A DNA stretch of 34,515 nucleotides from Gallionellaceae bacterium. GTDB lineage: Bacteria > Pseudomonadota > Gammaproteobacteria > Burkholderiales > Gallionellaceae. Of this stretch, positions 8,156 to 17,105 are shown piece after piece. The first letter of the stretch is position 1. Each line of letters starts with the position of its first letter. The notes under the pieces are model-generated. The model worked only from the letters and a program-made list of their open reading frames with translations. It did not search any database and was not told the origin of the DNA. The DNA lies in NCBI GenBank assembly GCA_027448945.1, contig DAIDMQ010000025.1:1-34515 (forward strand), read 5' to 3'. The position numbers and the translations under genes were made by a program.

Positions 8156-8284
8156 CGTAAGGCAATTATGGAACAATGGGCCAAGCGCGAAGAGCAGATT
8201 GAACGCATGATGGGCGCGACGGTTGGAATGTATGGCGACTTGCAGGGGATTGCAGGGAAGTCATTGCAGGAAATAAAGGACTAG
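8156..8284 (+). pseudogene. 3' fragment of a DUF2130 gene
   Basis: The frame reads RKAIMEQWAKREEQIERM, then GATVGMYGDLQGIAGKSLQE, and stops at 8282-8284. QWAKREEQIERV...TVGMYGDLQGIAGKTLQEI is the C-terminal signature of DUF2130 proteins, which I recall often lying near restriction genes. Only about 42 codons remain of a protein normally several hundred residues long. It is joined directly to the mod fragment, so both are debris of one older locus. Confidence 0.65.
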
Positions 8285-8327
8285 AGTTAGTTGTATTGGA
8301 TGCTCCTAAAACGTAAAGGGGATAGTT

Positions 8328-8621
8328 ATGGAGAGCCTAATTATTGCTGCGATCAAGGAAAAGAAAGTCCTTTCGTTTACATACAGCGGACACACTCGAA
8401 TAGTTGAACCGCATGTGTATGGAATTAACGAAGGTGCACGACAATTACTTGGTTATCAGATACGTGGAAGTAGCAGTAGCGGGACAATTCCCGAATGGAG
8501 GCGTTTTAAAATATCTGCCATGCGAAATTTACAGATATTGAATGAGTTCTTTCCCGGGCGCCGTAACTATCCATCAAGTAAACCTAGCCATTGGGATCAG
8601 ATGATTTTGGTTGTTGAGTAA
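8328..8621 (+). CDS. Small stand-alone WYL-like domain protein
   Basis: The 97-aa protein reads IIAAIKEKKVLSFTYSGH, then RIVEPHVYGI, LLGYQIRG and WRRFKISAM. This follows the strand order of the WYL domain (Arg-x-Val-x-Pro, then a Tyr-Gln strand, then W-R-x-F). There is no DNA-binding domain, unlike most WYL regulators. WYL domains are ligand sensors and are frequent in defence loci, so a sensing or accessory role for the next two genes is plausible but inferred. AAGGGG lies 7 bases before the ATG. The stop is 32 bases before the 71-aa gene. Confidence 0.6.
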   Translation: MESLIIAAIKEKKVLSFTYSGHTRIVEPHVYGINEGARQLLGYQIRGSSSSGTIPEWRRFKISAMRNLQILNEFFPGRRNYPSSKPSHWDQMILVVE

Positions 8622-8653
8622 AGTTAGTGCATCTTTGAAAAGGGAAATGAATC

Positions 8654-8869
8654 GTGACTACAACGCTACACACTCCCAAAACCCCAAATGAATCCCTGAC
8701 GGATTTGGTAATCGCCAAGCTGAATGAAAAAGGTTTTCTTCCTCAAGGTAAGGCGGGCGAAATTGCATCAAAGCTTAAGGCTGGTACAGCGAGTCGAGAG
8801 GATTGGAAGCTATGGATAGATATTGCGCTGACGAAGAAATCCAAAGGGGACGGCGATGGCGAAAATTGA
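8654..8869 (+). CDS. 71-aa protein, probable partner of the downstream ATPase
   Basis: This small, mostly helical and soluble protein contains LVIAKLNEKGFLPQGKAGEI, then KLKAGTASREDWKLWIDIAL, and has a charged tail. I do not recognise a named family. The GTG at 8654 is chosen because AGGGAA lies 7 bases upstream; the ATG at 8647 is in another frame and stops early. Its last 14 bases overlap the ATPase start, a strong sign that the two are translated together and act as one unit. A role as a clamp or inhibitor of the ATPase is a guess. Confidence 0.65.
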   Translation: MTTTLHTPKTPNESLTDLVIAKLNEKGFLPQGKAGEIASKLKAGTASREDWKLWIDIALTKKSKGDGDGEN

Positions 8870-11210
8870 ACATATGGTCGTGGAGAACTATCGCGGTTCG
8901 TCTACACGCCTCGAATTAAATTTTGAAAAGGACAAGCCAGTTGTTCTGCTCTTTGGAGAGAATGGAACTGGTAAGACTACAATCGTCGATGCGCTGGATG
9001 CGATTGGAAATTGCTCTAAAGGATCGCTTGAGGATAAGAGCTCGACCCAAGCCCGAGATCACTTGCCTACAATTGGCAAGAAACCGGCGGATGTAAAAAT
9101 CGAAGTAACCTCAGGCGCAAGTACATGGAAGGCTTCTTTAACTGGTAACAACTTAATCACCACCCCTGAACAACGTCCAAAGATTCACGTTCTACGGCGT
9201 AGTCACCTCCAGCGTTTAATCGAAGCACAGCCTGCCCAACGTTATGAAGCACTACGTCATTTTATTGATGTGGATAAAGTGGAGCGTTCCGAAAATGCCC
9301 TGAGAGACGCGGCAACTAGTGCAAAAAACGATCTTGATGCAGCAGTGAAACGTCGAGTTGATGTTGAAACGCAACTTCAAAAGATATGGGAGGCAGAAGG
9401 GAAGCCGGGAAAAGAGGCTGTCGAATGGGCAAAGGCGGTAGCTGCGCAAGATACTGCACAGCTTGAGCATGATGTTCAGCAACTTCGCTTGATGTATAGC
9501 ACCGTTAACAGGGCGGATGTTGCACTGACCGAGTTTCGTGATGCTCAGACGGTCGCCGTTCAGCGTGATGCTGAGGCGCATCAAGTCGAACTGGAGGTCG
9601 CAAAACTGGCAGGGGTAGATGCACAGCAAGCGATTAGTTTGGCCGGTGTTCTGAAACAGGTAGAGCAGCACTTGCAAGTCGGAGTGCATCCAGATGAGTG
9701 CCCTGTATGCAAGCAAGGAATTCCCCTCGACGAGCTAAAGGCAGATATTCAGACGAGACTTGTAGAGCTCAAGCAATACGACGAATTGCGAGTCAAGCGA
9801 AATGCTGCAGCCAACAATATTCAGATGGCGCGCCAACTCTTGGATGTCAAAATTGAAACTTTGCTTACAGCAGCAAGAGCATTGCTTGCTTTGGTACTGA
9901 ATAGCAAAATCGAAATTGTCATTACCTCTGGTATTAAGCAGGCAGACTACACTGAACTGGCTAAACAAAATGGCGCAGATCAAAACGTTGCGGTCAAAGA
10001 AGCCGAACAGCTTGTTGGAATCTTTACGTTGCTTAAGCAAGCATTGGTGGACGTTGGTTCAGATAAATCGAAACAGTCTGGGCAAATTAACTCGATTCGG
10101 GTGCAGTATGAACAAGTGCTAACGAGTGCAATGGATACAGTCGAACTTGCGAAGCTCCAAACCGCTCTCCAAGAGGCTTACAACATTGCCCGTCTGACAC
10201 GTATTGAGTTTACCCAAAAAATACTTGATCAAATCGCGAGTGAATGCAATCGGCTTTATGCAGCTATTCACCCTAGCGAACCAATTGCAATATCCAAGTT
10301 GGCTCTTGATGTTGGGAAACGCGCTTCGCTTAGTCAAGCTGCCTCATTCCAAGGTCATAACAATGTTCCTCCGCAGGCATATTTTAGCGAATCGCATCTG
10401 GATACCCTTGGGTTCTGCTTCTGGCTGGCTCTCGTAAAACGTGAGAGCCCCCTTAAAGATGCGGTGATTGTATTAGACGACGTGTTTACTTCGGTTGATT
10501 CGCAGCACATCAATCGGATTGCACAACTCATAACGGATGAAAGTAATAATTTCGCGCAGGTAATAATCACAACACATCAGCGGCTCTGGCGGGATATTTA
10601 CCGTTATCAGCACGGTGCGGGAAAGCTTACTCAGATGATTGAGTTGCAGAGCTGGAGCCTGTCCAAGGGGATTTCTAACTTCAAGACCAGACTTGCCGTA
10701 GACGAGCTTATCGCTTCTATTGTGGCAGCACCATTTGACCGGCAAACCGCCGCATCTAGGGCTGGTGTCCTGTTAGAGGCGATCTTAGACTACTTGGCTT
10801 TACAGTACCGTTGCCGCGTCGCACGTACACACGATGGTAGTTATACATTGGGTGAGCTTTTGGATGGAACTGAGAGCTTGTTCAAGAAATTGGAAGTGCA
10901 TAGACCAGATGTCGATGCAGCGGGCAAACCGTATAACCCACCGAAGTATGTAAGTTCTAATGCCTCGGCAATAACAATTCAAATTCGAGGCTTGACCTTC
11001 CTGAGAAATCAAGTCGGCGCTCATTTCAATGTGGCTGGTGCGGCAGTGGCCGATGCAGATGTTCAGCTCTTTGCTGACTCGACGGTCAAGCTTGCCGAGG
11101 CATTAAGTTGTCCAACTTGCGGTCAAATACCTGGTAAAAAAACGGCAGCTCATTTTCAATGCAGTTGTATAGCACCTTTAGAGGTTAGATTGCTGCCAAT
11201 GCAGCTTTAA
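8856..11210 (+). CDS. SMC/Rad50-like ATPase with zinc hook and possible HEPN-like C-terminal domain
   Basis: The 784-aa protein has Walker A GENGTGKTT (34-42), a coiled coil, a CPVC zinc-hook motif (282-285) and a returning coil. These are followed by Walker B VIVLDDV (D541, D542) and an H-loop IITTHQ near 570. Beyond the ATPase (about 605-745) is a helical domain ending LRNQVGAHF, with R717 and H723 spaced as in the Rx4-6H motif of HEPN ribonucleases. A zinc ribbon follows (CPTC 752-755, then CSC). The layout recalls RloC, which joins a zinc-hook ATPase to a HEPN-class tRNA nuclease, but the match is architectural only. I infer an infection-triggered nuclease controlled by the ATPase. It overlaps the 71-aa gene by 14 bases, and mod starts 18 bases later. 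Confidence 0.7.
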   Translation: MAKIEHMVVENYRGSSTRLELNFEKDKPVVLLFGENGTGKTTIVDALDAIGNCSKGSLEDKSSTQARDHLPTIGKKPADVKIEVTSGASTWKASLTGNNLITTPEQRPKIHVLRRSHLQRLIEAQPAQRYEALRHFIDVDKVERSENALRDAATSAKNDLDAAVKRRVDVETQLQKIWEAEGKPGKEAVEWAKAVAAQDTAQLEHDVQQLRLMYSTVNRADVALTEFRDAQTVAVQRDAEAHQVELEVAKLAGVDAQQAISLAGVLKQVEQHLQVGVHPDECPVCKQGIPLDELKADIQTRLVELKQYDELRVKRNAAANNIQMARQLLDVKIETLLTAARALLALVLNSKIEIVITSGIKQADYTELAKQNGADQNVAVKEAEQLVGIFTLLKQALVDVGSDKSKQSGQINSIRVQYEQVLTSAMDTVELAKLQTALQEAYNIARLTRIEFTQKILDQIASECNRLYAAIHPSEPIAISKLALDVGKRASLSQAASFQGHNNVPPQAYFSESHLDTLGFCFWLALVKRESPLKDAVIVLDDVFTSVDSQHINRIAQLITDESNNFAQVIITTHQRLWRDIYRYQHGAGKLTQMIELQSWSLSKGISNFKTRLAVDELIASIVAAPFDRQTAASRAGVLLEAILDYLALQYRCRVARTHDGSYTLGELLDGTESLFKKLEVHRPDVDAAGKPYNPPKYVSSNASAITIQIRGLTFLRNQVGAHFNVAGAAVADADVQLFADSTVKLAEALSCPTCGQIPGKKTAAHFQCSCIAPLEVRLLPMQL

Positions 11211-11228
11211 ATAAGGTTGAATGCCTGA

Positions 11229-12893
11229 ATGACTAAGAAACAAAAATTAGAACTCACTTGGATCGGCAAGGAGAACCGGCCCAAGTTGGAGCCGCGCATT
11301 TTGCTGGAAGACCAGACGAAGAGTTATCACGCGAAGCATCGGGTGACGGATGGCGACATCTTTGATAATCAGTTGATCTTCGGCGACAACCTGCTGGCGT
11401 TGAAGGCTTTGGAGGCGGAGTTTGCGGGGAAGGTGAAGTGCGTGTTCATCGATCCGCCGTACAACACCGGCAGCGCGTTCACCCATTACGACGATGGGGT
11501 GGAGCATTCGATCTGGCTGTCGCTGATGCGTGACCGGCTGGAGATTATCCGGCAGTTGTTGTCGGAGGATGGTTCGCTGTGGATCACGATTGATGACAAC
11601 GAGGCGCATTACCTGAAGGTGTTGTGCGATGAGGTGTTCGGGCGTCCGAATTTCGTGGTTAATGCTCTTTGGCAAAAACGCACTTCGCCTGACGCACGGC
11701 TCTATATAGGCGATGCGCATGACCATATTTTGATATATGCCAAGAACAAAGATCAATTTTTTCTGAATCGAATTCCACTATCTGAAGAACAAACTGCTCA
11801 GTTCAAAAACCCAGACAATGACTCTCGCGGTGCGTGGACATCAACTGATTTCACTGCACAAGGATGGCGACCAAACCAGATGTACAAAATAACAACCACT
11901 GGTGGGGTTGAATATGAGCCGCCTGCCGGGAGGTGCTGGTCGAATATAGAAAGTGAATTTAAGCGCCTGCTTTCCGATAATAGACTTTGGTTTGGAAAAG
12001 ATGGTATGGCTCGTCCACGTGTGAAAAACTTCCTCTCCGAACACGAAGGTGTCCGCGCTTGGTCTTGGTGGCCAAATGCCGAGGTCGGTCATAACCAAGA
12101 GGCCAAAAAAGAAATTATTTCGTTGTTTGGTGCTGATTCATTCGACACACCCAAACCAGAACGGCTTATTCGTAGAATCGTCGAACTTGCCACGAACCCC
12201 GGCGACCTCGTCCTCGATTCCTTCGCCGGTTCCGGCACCACTGGCGCAGTTGCCCACAAGATGGGCCGCCGCTGGATCATGATTGAACTGGGCGAGCATT
12301 GCCATACGCACATTATTCCGCGCCTGCAAAAGGTGATCGACGGCGAGGACAAGGGCGGCATTACCGGGGCAGCGAATTGGCAAGGGGGCGGCGGCTTCCG
12401 CTATTACAAACTCGCGCCCAGCCTGTTGCGGCAGGATGCATATGGGCAATGGGTGATCAACAAGGAATACAACGCGGAGATGCTGGCGCAAGCGTTGTGC
12501 AAGCTGGAGGGCTTCACCTACGCGCCAAGCGATGCGCATTACTGGATGCACGGGCATTCCACCGAGCGGGATTTTATCTACGTCACGACGGCGAACCTGA
12601 ATCACGAGCAGTTGCAGCAGCTTTCCGATGAGGTGGGGACGGAGCGCAGCCTGCTGGTGTTGTGCACCGCTTTCCGTGGCAAGGGCGATTATCCGAATCT
12701 CACCGTGAAGAAGATTCCCAAGCAGGTGCTGTCGCGCTGCGAGTGGGGACATGATGATTATTCGTTGCAGATTGAGAATTTGCCGAAGGCTCCCCCTCAC
12801 CCTAACCCTCTCCCAGAGGGAGAGGGGACAACGGCCAAGGGGCGCAGGGTGAATGCGGCGCAGGGCGGTCTATTTGAAGAGGGTGAGGCATGA
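11229..12893 (+). CDS. mod: Type III restriction-modification methyltransferase subunit (N6-adenine, beta class)
   Basis: Mod (554 aa) methylates one strand of its target adenine and provides target recognition for Res. The catalytic DPPYNTG lies at 75-81 and the AdoMet-binding FAGSGTT at 332-338, the beta-class order used by type III enzymes. The region between them, about 145-315, is the target recognition domain. It is visibly more AT-rich than the GC-rich flanks, as after a domain swap. Near the C-terminus a dispersed palindrome is translated as PHPNPLPEGEG. The stop overlaps the rhuM start as ATGA. A dead 5' copy lies at 8060. The enzyme looks intact. Confidence 0.88.
   Translation: MTKKQKLELTWIGKENRPKLEPRILLEDQTKSYHAKHRVTDGDIFDNQLIFGDNLLALKALEAEFAGKVKCVFIDPPYNTGSAFTHYDDGVEHSIWLSLMRDRLEIIRQLLSEDGSLWITIDDNEAHYLKVLCDEVFGRPNFVVNALWQKRTSPDARLYIGDAHDHILIYAKNKDQFFLNRIPLSEEQTAQFKNPDNDSRGAWTSTDFTAQGWRPNQMYKITTTGGVEYEPPAGRCWSNIESEFKRLLSDNRLWFGKDGMARPRVKNFLSEHEGVRAWSWWPNAEVGHNQEAKKEIISLFGADSFDTPKPERLIRRIVELATNPGDLVLDSFAGSGTTGAVAHKMGRRWIMIELGEHCHTHIIPRLQKVIDGEDKGGITGAANWQGGGGFRYYKLAPSLLRQDAYGQWVINKEYNAEMLAQALCKLEGFTYAPSDAHYWMHGHSTERDFIYVTTANLNHEQLQQLSDEVGTERSLLVLCTAFRGKGDYPNLTVKKIPKQVLSRCEWGHDDYSLQIENLPKAPPHPNPLPEGEGTTAKGRRVNAAQGGLFEEGEA
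12792..12827. repeat. REP-like palindrome inside mod
   Basis: CCCTCACCCTAACCCTCTCC followed by CAGAGGGAGAGGGG folds back on itself (CCTCTCCC with GGGAGAGG) and is read in frame as PHPNPLPEGEG. This peptide is a well-known footprint of a dispersed proteobacterial intergenic repeat. It is an insertion in a tolerant part of the mod C-terminus and keeps the frame. Confidence 0.75.
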
Positions 12894-13993
12894 GTGACAA
12901 GAAGAAGTCTTCCCGCCTAGCGCCATCCTCCACAGCTAGTGCGACAGGTAGCGGGGAGTTTTTGCTGTATCAGACCGAGGATGCACAAACCCGCGTTCAG
13001 TTGAGGATGTCGGAAGGTACGGTATGGATGACGCAAAAGCAGCTCGCGGATTTGTATCAGGTGAGTGTTCCTGCCATTGCACAACACATCCGCAATGTGT
13101 TTGCCGAACGGGAATTGACACTGGCGGCAACTGTTAAGGAATACTTAATAGTTGCCACGGAAGCCGCGCGGAATGTGGAACGCCGGGTTTCTCACTACAG
13201 GCTGGAGATGGTGCTGGCGATTGGCTACCGGGTGCGTTCGCATCGCGGGACGCAGTTCCGCCGTTGGGCGACGGAGCAACTCAAGAGTTATCTGGTGAAA
13301 GGGTTTGTACTGGATGACGAACGGTTCAAGCGTGCCGGAGATGATGCTTACTTCGATGAGTTGTTGGCGCGCATTCGCGACATTCGCACTTCGGAGAAGG
13401 TGTTCTGGAAAAAGGTGCTGGACATCTATGCGACCAGCATTGATTACGATCCATCTGCGGAAGCCTCGCAGCGATTTTTTGCCACGATGCAAAACAAGAT
13501 GCACTGGGCGGCGCATGGGCATACGGCAGCGGAATTGATTTCCATGCGTGCCGATGCGGCTGCACCGAACATGGGGCTGACCAGTTGGGCGGGTGCCTCC
13601 AAGGGGGCAGTCGTGCGCAAGGCGGACGTGAGCGTGGCGAAGAATTATCTCAACGAGGAAGAACTGGGAACGCTGAATCGAGTCGTGAACGCTTATCTGG
13701 AGTTCGCCGAGTTGCAGGCGCAGTCCCGGCGCGAGATGACGATGAGTGCCTGGATAGCCAAGCTGGATGATTTCTTGCGCTTGTCTGACCGCGAGGTGCT
13801 GACGCATGCCGGAAAGATTTCCGCTGATGTGGCACAAGCCAAGGCAGAAGCGGAATTCGGCGTCTTCCTGCAACGGCAATTGGCCGCGCCTAGCCATGCA
13901 GAGCAGGATTTTGAGGCAGCGATTAGCAAGGAAGTTAAGGCTATCGAGCAGGTAAAGCGTGTCACAAAAAAGAATAAGGGAAAAACTGAATGA
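12890..13993 (+). CDS. RhuM-family protein between mod and res
   Basis: The 367-aa protein starts its conserved part near residue 22 with GEFLLYQTEDAQTRVQLRM. WMTQKQLADLYQVSVPAIAQ, a helix-turn-helix, follows, then HYRLEMVLAIGYRVRSHRG and FRRWATEQLKSYLVKGF, which are the hallmarks of the virulence RhuM family. The C-terminal third is helical and lysine-rich. The biochemical role of RhuM is unknown; the N-terminal HTH suggests DNA binding. It overlaps mod by 4 bases and res by 4 bases, so it is expressed as part of the restriction operon. The second res locus has a different gene in the equivalent position. Confidence 0.85.
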   Translation: MSDKKKSSRLAPSSTASATGSGEFLLYQTEDAQTRVQLRMSEGTVWMTQKQLADLYQVSVPAIAQHIRNVFAERELTLAATVKEYLIVATEAARNVERRVSHYRLEMVLAIGYRVRSHRGTQFRRWATEQLKSYLVKGFVLDDERFKRAGDDAYFDELLARIRDIRTSEKVFWKKVLDIYATSIDYDPSAEASQRFFATMQNKMHWAAHGHTAAELISMRADAAAPNMGLTSWAGASKGAVVRKADVSVAKNYLNEEELGTLNRVVNAYLEFAELQAQSRREMTMSAWIAKLDDFLRLSDREVLTHAGKISADVAQAKAEAEFGVFLQRQLAAPSHAEQDFEAAISKEVKAIEQVKRVTKKNKGKTE

Positions 13994-16677
13994 ACCGTCA
14001 TGTAAACGCTATTGCCGGACGGTTGAGTTTGCGTGCACCGCAACGCCGCTCGTTGGAAATTCTGGATCGCATCACTGAAATTGTGCCGCCAAGCAAAGGG
14101 GCGGACATTGCCGCTGCGTTGGGGATTATCCGTAGCGAGTTTCCGTCAGTAACGGATTTTGAGCGCGAGTTTCCGTCGCTGTGCTTTGCGCTGGCAACCG
14201 GGGTGGGTAAGACGCGGTTGATGGGGGCGTTCATCAGCTACTTGCACTTGGCGCACGGTATCAACAATTTCTTCGTGCTGGCACCGAACCTGACCATCTA
14301 CAACAAGCTGATTGCAGACTTCAGCGACCGCACGCATCGCAAATATGTGTTCAAGGGCATTTCGGAATTCGCGATTGATGCACCTGTCATCATTACGGGC
14401 GACAACTATGACCAACACGACCCGGCCAGCGGCACGCTGTTTGGCGGGGTGCGGATCAATATTTTCAATATCTCGAAGATCAATTCCGAGGTGCGTGGTG
14501 GCAAAGCACCACGTATCAAGCGCCTGTCTGAGTACATCGGCGAGAGTTACTTCGATTATCTGGCCGGATTGCCCGATCTGGTGTTGTTGATGGATGAGTC
14601 GCATCGTTACCGTGCCAGTGCCGGTATCAAGGCGATCAATGAGTTGAAGCCAATCTTGGGGTTGGAGCTGACAGCAACACCGTTTGTAGAAGGCGCTAGA
14701 GGAACAGCAGTACAGTTCAAGAACGTGATCCTCGATTACCCGTTGGGCAAGGCGATGGAAGATGGTTTTGTGAAAGAGCCAGCCGTGGTGACTCGCAAGA
14801 ATTTCAATCCGGCGGGGATGTCGCCAGAAGAGATCGAGCGCATGAAGCTGGAAGACGGTGTGCGCTTGCATGAAAGCGTGAAAGTGGAACTGGAAACTTA
14901 CGCCCGCGAAACCGGCAATGCCATCGTCAAGCCGTTTGTGCTGGTCATTGCTCGCGATACGACGCATGCCGGAGCTTTGCTGGCATTGATCCAGTCTGAT
15001 GGTTTCTTCGAGGGGCGCTACAAGGACAAGGTCATACAGGTCGATTCGAGTCAGACCGGAGCAGAAGAAGAGAAGATGATTGAGCGGCTGTTGAAGGTGG
15101 AGCACACCGATGAGCCGACCGAGATTGTGATTCACGTCAATATGCTGAAAGAAGGCTGGGACGTAACCAACCTCTACACCATTGTGCCGCTGCGTGCGGC
15201 CAATGCCCGCATCTTGATCGAGCAGTCCATCGGACGCGGCCTGCGTCTGCCTTATGGCAAGCGTACCGGCGTGACGGCGGTAGACAGATTGAACATCGTT
15301 GCGCATGATAAATTCCAAGAGATCATCGACGAAGCGAATCGTCCTGATTCCGCCATCCATTTGAAGGCGGTGGTGCTGGATAACGACGACTTCGGGCAGA
15401 AGACGGCAACCATTGTTTCGCAGACGCAGCTTGCTACCCAGTTGGGGATCAAGCCAGCCGATACGACTGGCAGCACCAAGGTGGCGGGGCAGGATGTGCA
15501 GCCGGTCTTTACCAAGCCGGAAGAACAGAAGGTGGCGCAGATTGCCTACGACGTGATCCGCAAGATGGAGAATCAGCCGACCTTTGTGCCGACATTGGCG
15601 CATTTGAGTAAGCCGGAGGTTCAGGCAGCCATCGTCAAAGCTGTGCAAGAACAGCACCGGCCTGCTCAGATGGAATTAGAGGGCGTAACTGAACAGCCAA
15701 ATTTTGCTGCGGTTGTAGCGAAGACCGTAGAACTGGTGCAACAGACGATAGAAATTCCACGCATTCTGGTGGTGCCGAAGGGCGAGGTTAAAGCCGGATT
15801 CAAACCATTCACGCTGAAGCTGGATGCACTGAAGTATCCTGCCGTTTCTGAAGAGCTGTGGGTGCAAATGCTGCGCACGAGTGAACGTGAGCTGGTGACG
15901 TTGGGGCATGGCGGCATTGAAGAGAGCCGGATGGAAGATTACGTCGTCAGCGGCCTGGTGGACTTTGATGATGTCTCCTACGACGACCAGGCTGATCTGT
16001 TGTATGACCTTGCTGCACAGACCGTGAAGCATTTTTGCAGCTACTTGTCTGAGGACGAGGCGCACAAAGTGTTGCGCTGCTACCAGCGTGATATTGCCCG
16101 GTTTATCCATGCGCAGATGCAGGAGCATAGCTGGGAGGAGGCAGTTGATTACGAAGTGGTGGTGAGCAAGGGGTACACGGAATTTAAGCCCAGTGCCTAT
16201 ACCCACTCGGTGAATGAACCGCCCGCTGATTACCGGGTATCACCCGCTGACAAGAGCAATATGTCGAAGTATGTGTTCGGTGGTTTCAAGCGCTGCTTGT
16301 ATCCGGTGCAGAAGTTTGACTCTGAAGCAGAGCGGGTGTTGGCGGTCATTCTTGATCGTGATGCGGAGAAGTGGTTCAAGCCTGCCAAGGGGCAATTCCA
16401 GATTTTCTACAAACAAGGTGCGGCACCTCTGGAGTACCAGCCCGACTTCGTGGCTGAAACGAAAAATGCCATTTTTATGCTTGAGCCCAAGGCCAGCAAC
16501 CAGATGGAAGATGCGATTGTTTTGGCTAAAAAAGAAGCGGCAATCAAGTGGTGCAAGAACGCATCCGACTACGCCGCAGCTAACGGCGGCAAGCCTTGGC
16601 GCTATGTGCTGATTCCGCATACGGCAATTGCCGTGAATATGACGGCGGATGGACTGGCTGGGCAGTTCGGTTGTTGA
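13990..16677 (+). CDS. res: Type III restriction endonuclease subunit Res (copy 1)
   Basis: This 895-aa SF2 helicase-nuclease forms a complex with Mod and cuts after ATP-driven communication between two head-to-head sites. Motif I ATGVGKT lies at 69-75 and motif II DESH at 202-205. LTATPF and the second-lobe HVNMLKEGWDVTNLY and IGRGLRLPYG follow. The C-terminal nuclease has D819 in QPDF and E832-x-K834 in LEPKAS, a PD-(D/E)XK site. It overlaps rhuM by 4 bases. The protein looks complete and is closely similar over most of its length to the minus-strand Res at 31330-34074. A 503-codon antisense frame here is a shadow of its codon use. Confidence 0.9.
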   Translation: MNRHVNAIAGRLSLRAPQRRSLEILDRITEIVPPSKGADIAAALGIIRSEFPSVTDFEREFPSLCFALATGVGKTRLMGAFISYLHLAHGINNFFVLAPNLTIYNKLIADFSDRTHRKYVFKGISEFAIDAPVIITGDNYDQHDPASGTLFGGVRINIFNISKINSEVRGGKAPRIKRLSEYIGESYFDYLAGLPDLVLLMDESHRYRASAGIKAINELKPILGLELTATPFVEGARGTAVQFKNVILDYPLGKAMEDGFVKEPAVVTRKNFNPAGMSPEEIERMKLEDGVRLHESVKVELETYARETGNAIVKPFVLVIARDTTHAGALLALIQSDGFFEGRYKDKVIQVDSSQTGAEEEKMIERLLKVEHTDEPTEIVIHVNMLKEGWDVTNLYTIVPLRAANARILIEQSIGRGLRLPYGKRTGVTAVDRLNIVAHDKFQEIIDEANRPDSAIHLKAVVLDNDDFGQKTATIVSQTQLATQLGIKPADTTGSTKVAGQDVQPVFTKPEEQKVAQIAYDVIRKMENQPTFVPTLAHLSKPEVQAAIVKAVQEQHRPAQMELEGVTEQPNFAAVVAKTVELVQQTIEIPRILVVPKGEVKAGFKPFTLKLDALKYPAVSEELWVQMLRTSERELVTLGHGGIEESRMEDYVVSGLVDFDDVSYDDQADLLYDLAAQTVKHFCSYLSEDEAHKVLRCYQRDIARFIHAQMQEHSWEEAVDYEVVVSKGYTEFKPSAYTHSVNEPPADYRVSPADKSNMSKYVFGGFKRCLYPVQKFDSEAERVLAVILDRDAEKWFKPAKGQFQIFYKQGAAPLEYQPDFVAETKNAIFMLEPKASNQMEDAIVLAKKEAAIKWCKNASDYAAANGGKPWRYVLIPHTAIAVNMTADGLAGQFGC

Positions 16678-16890
16678 TCTGTTCGGTTAGAATTTTGTGT
16701 GAGTGGAGAGGAGTTGTGTTTCGGTAATCGTCATTATTATTGCCTATTGTGAACAGCGCGCATTTTACAGCACAGTACGTGTTGCTTCCTCATCCCTTGA
16801 GTGCCACTTCAGCCACACAAAACTGCTAGTTTTGCAGGGCTTTATCTAATTAGTGATAATTGCAAGTAATTGATTATAAACAATATAGAG
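16678..16890. other. Intergenic region after res, no gene seen
   Basis: No credible coding frame is present between res and the promoter at 16891. The only structure noted is a short hairpin, CAAAACT-GCT-AGTTTTG (16818-16834), which lacks a following T run and so is not a clear terminator. The sequence becomes strongly AT-rich toward the promoter. Confidence 0.5.
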
Positions 16891-16919
16891 TTGACAGTAG
16901 CTTGAGTGTAGTGTACAAT
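16891..16919 (+). promoter_or_regulatory. Near-consensus sigma-70 promoter
   Basis: A perfect -35 box TTGACA (16891-16896) is separated by exactly 17 bases from TACAAT (16914-16919), one mismatch from the -10 consensus, in an AT-rich setting. Transcription would start near 16926 and run into a 21-codon ORF and the MraZ-like gene. The leader before the first ATG would be about 180 bases, unusually long. Confidence 0.65.
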
Positions 16920-17050
16920 TTGTCATGTGCAGTGTGTTTGTGGTTTTTGAGCGCTTTTACACTCAACTGACTAACATACCAGTATTGATGCACGCAGCTT
17001 CTCCTTCCAGTTTTGCCCACTATCAACCCAAGCCGATTGAACGAGTAAAT

Positions 17051-17070
17051 CAAGAGCATCTTAGCTCTTG
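17051..17070 (+). other. Hairpin in the leader of the MraZ-like transcript
   Basis: CAAGAGC-ATCTTA-GCTCTTG forms a perfect 7-bp stem with a 6-base loop. It is followed by GTGGTTTTCG rather than a clean T run, so it is at best a weak attenuator. It lies 30 bases before the ribosome site of the 21-codon ORF. Confidence 0.4.
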
Positions 17071-17105
17071 GTGGTTTTCGTTTGCCTATTGAAAGGAGAG
17101 GCATC

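Noticed and set aside
14146..15657. 503-codon open frame antisense to res
   Set aside because: It is a shadow of GC-rich codon use in res. Its translation has no recognised domain and no ribosome site, and a similar shadow lies opposite res copy 2.
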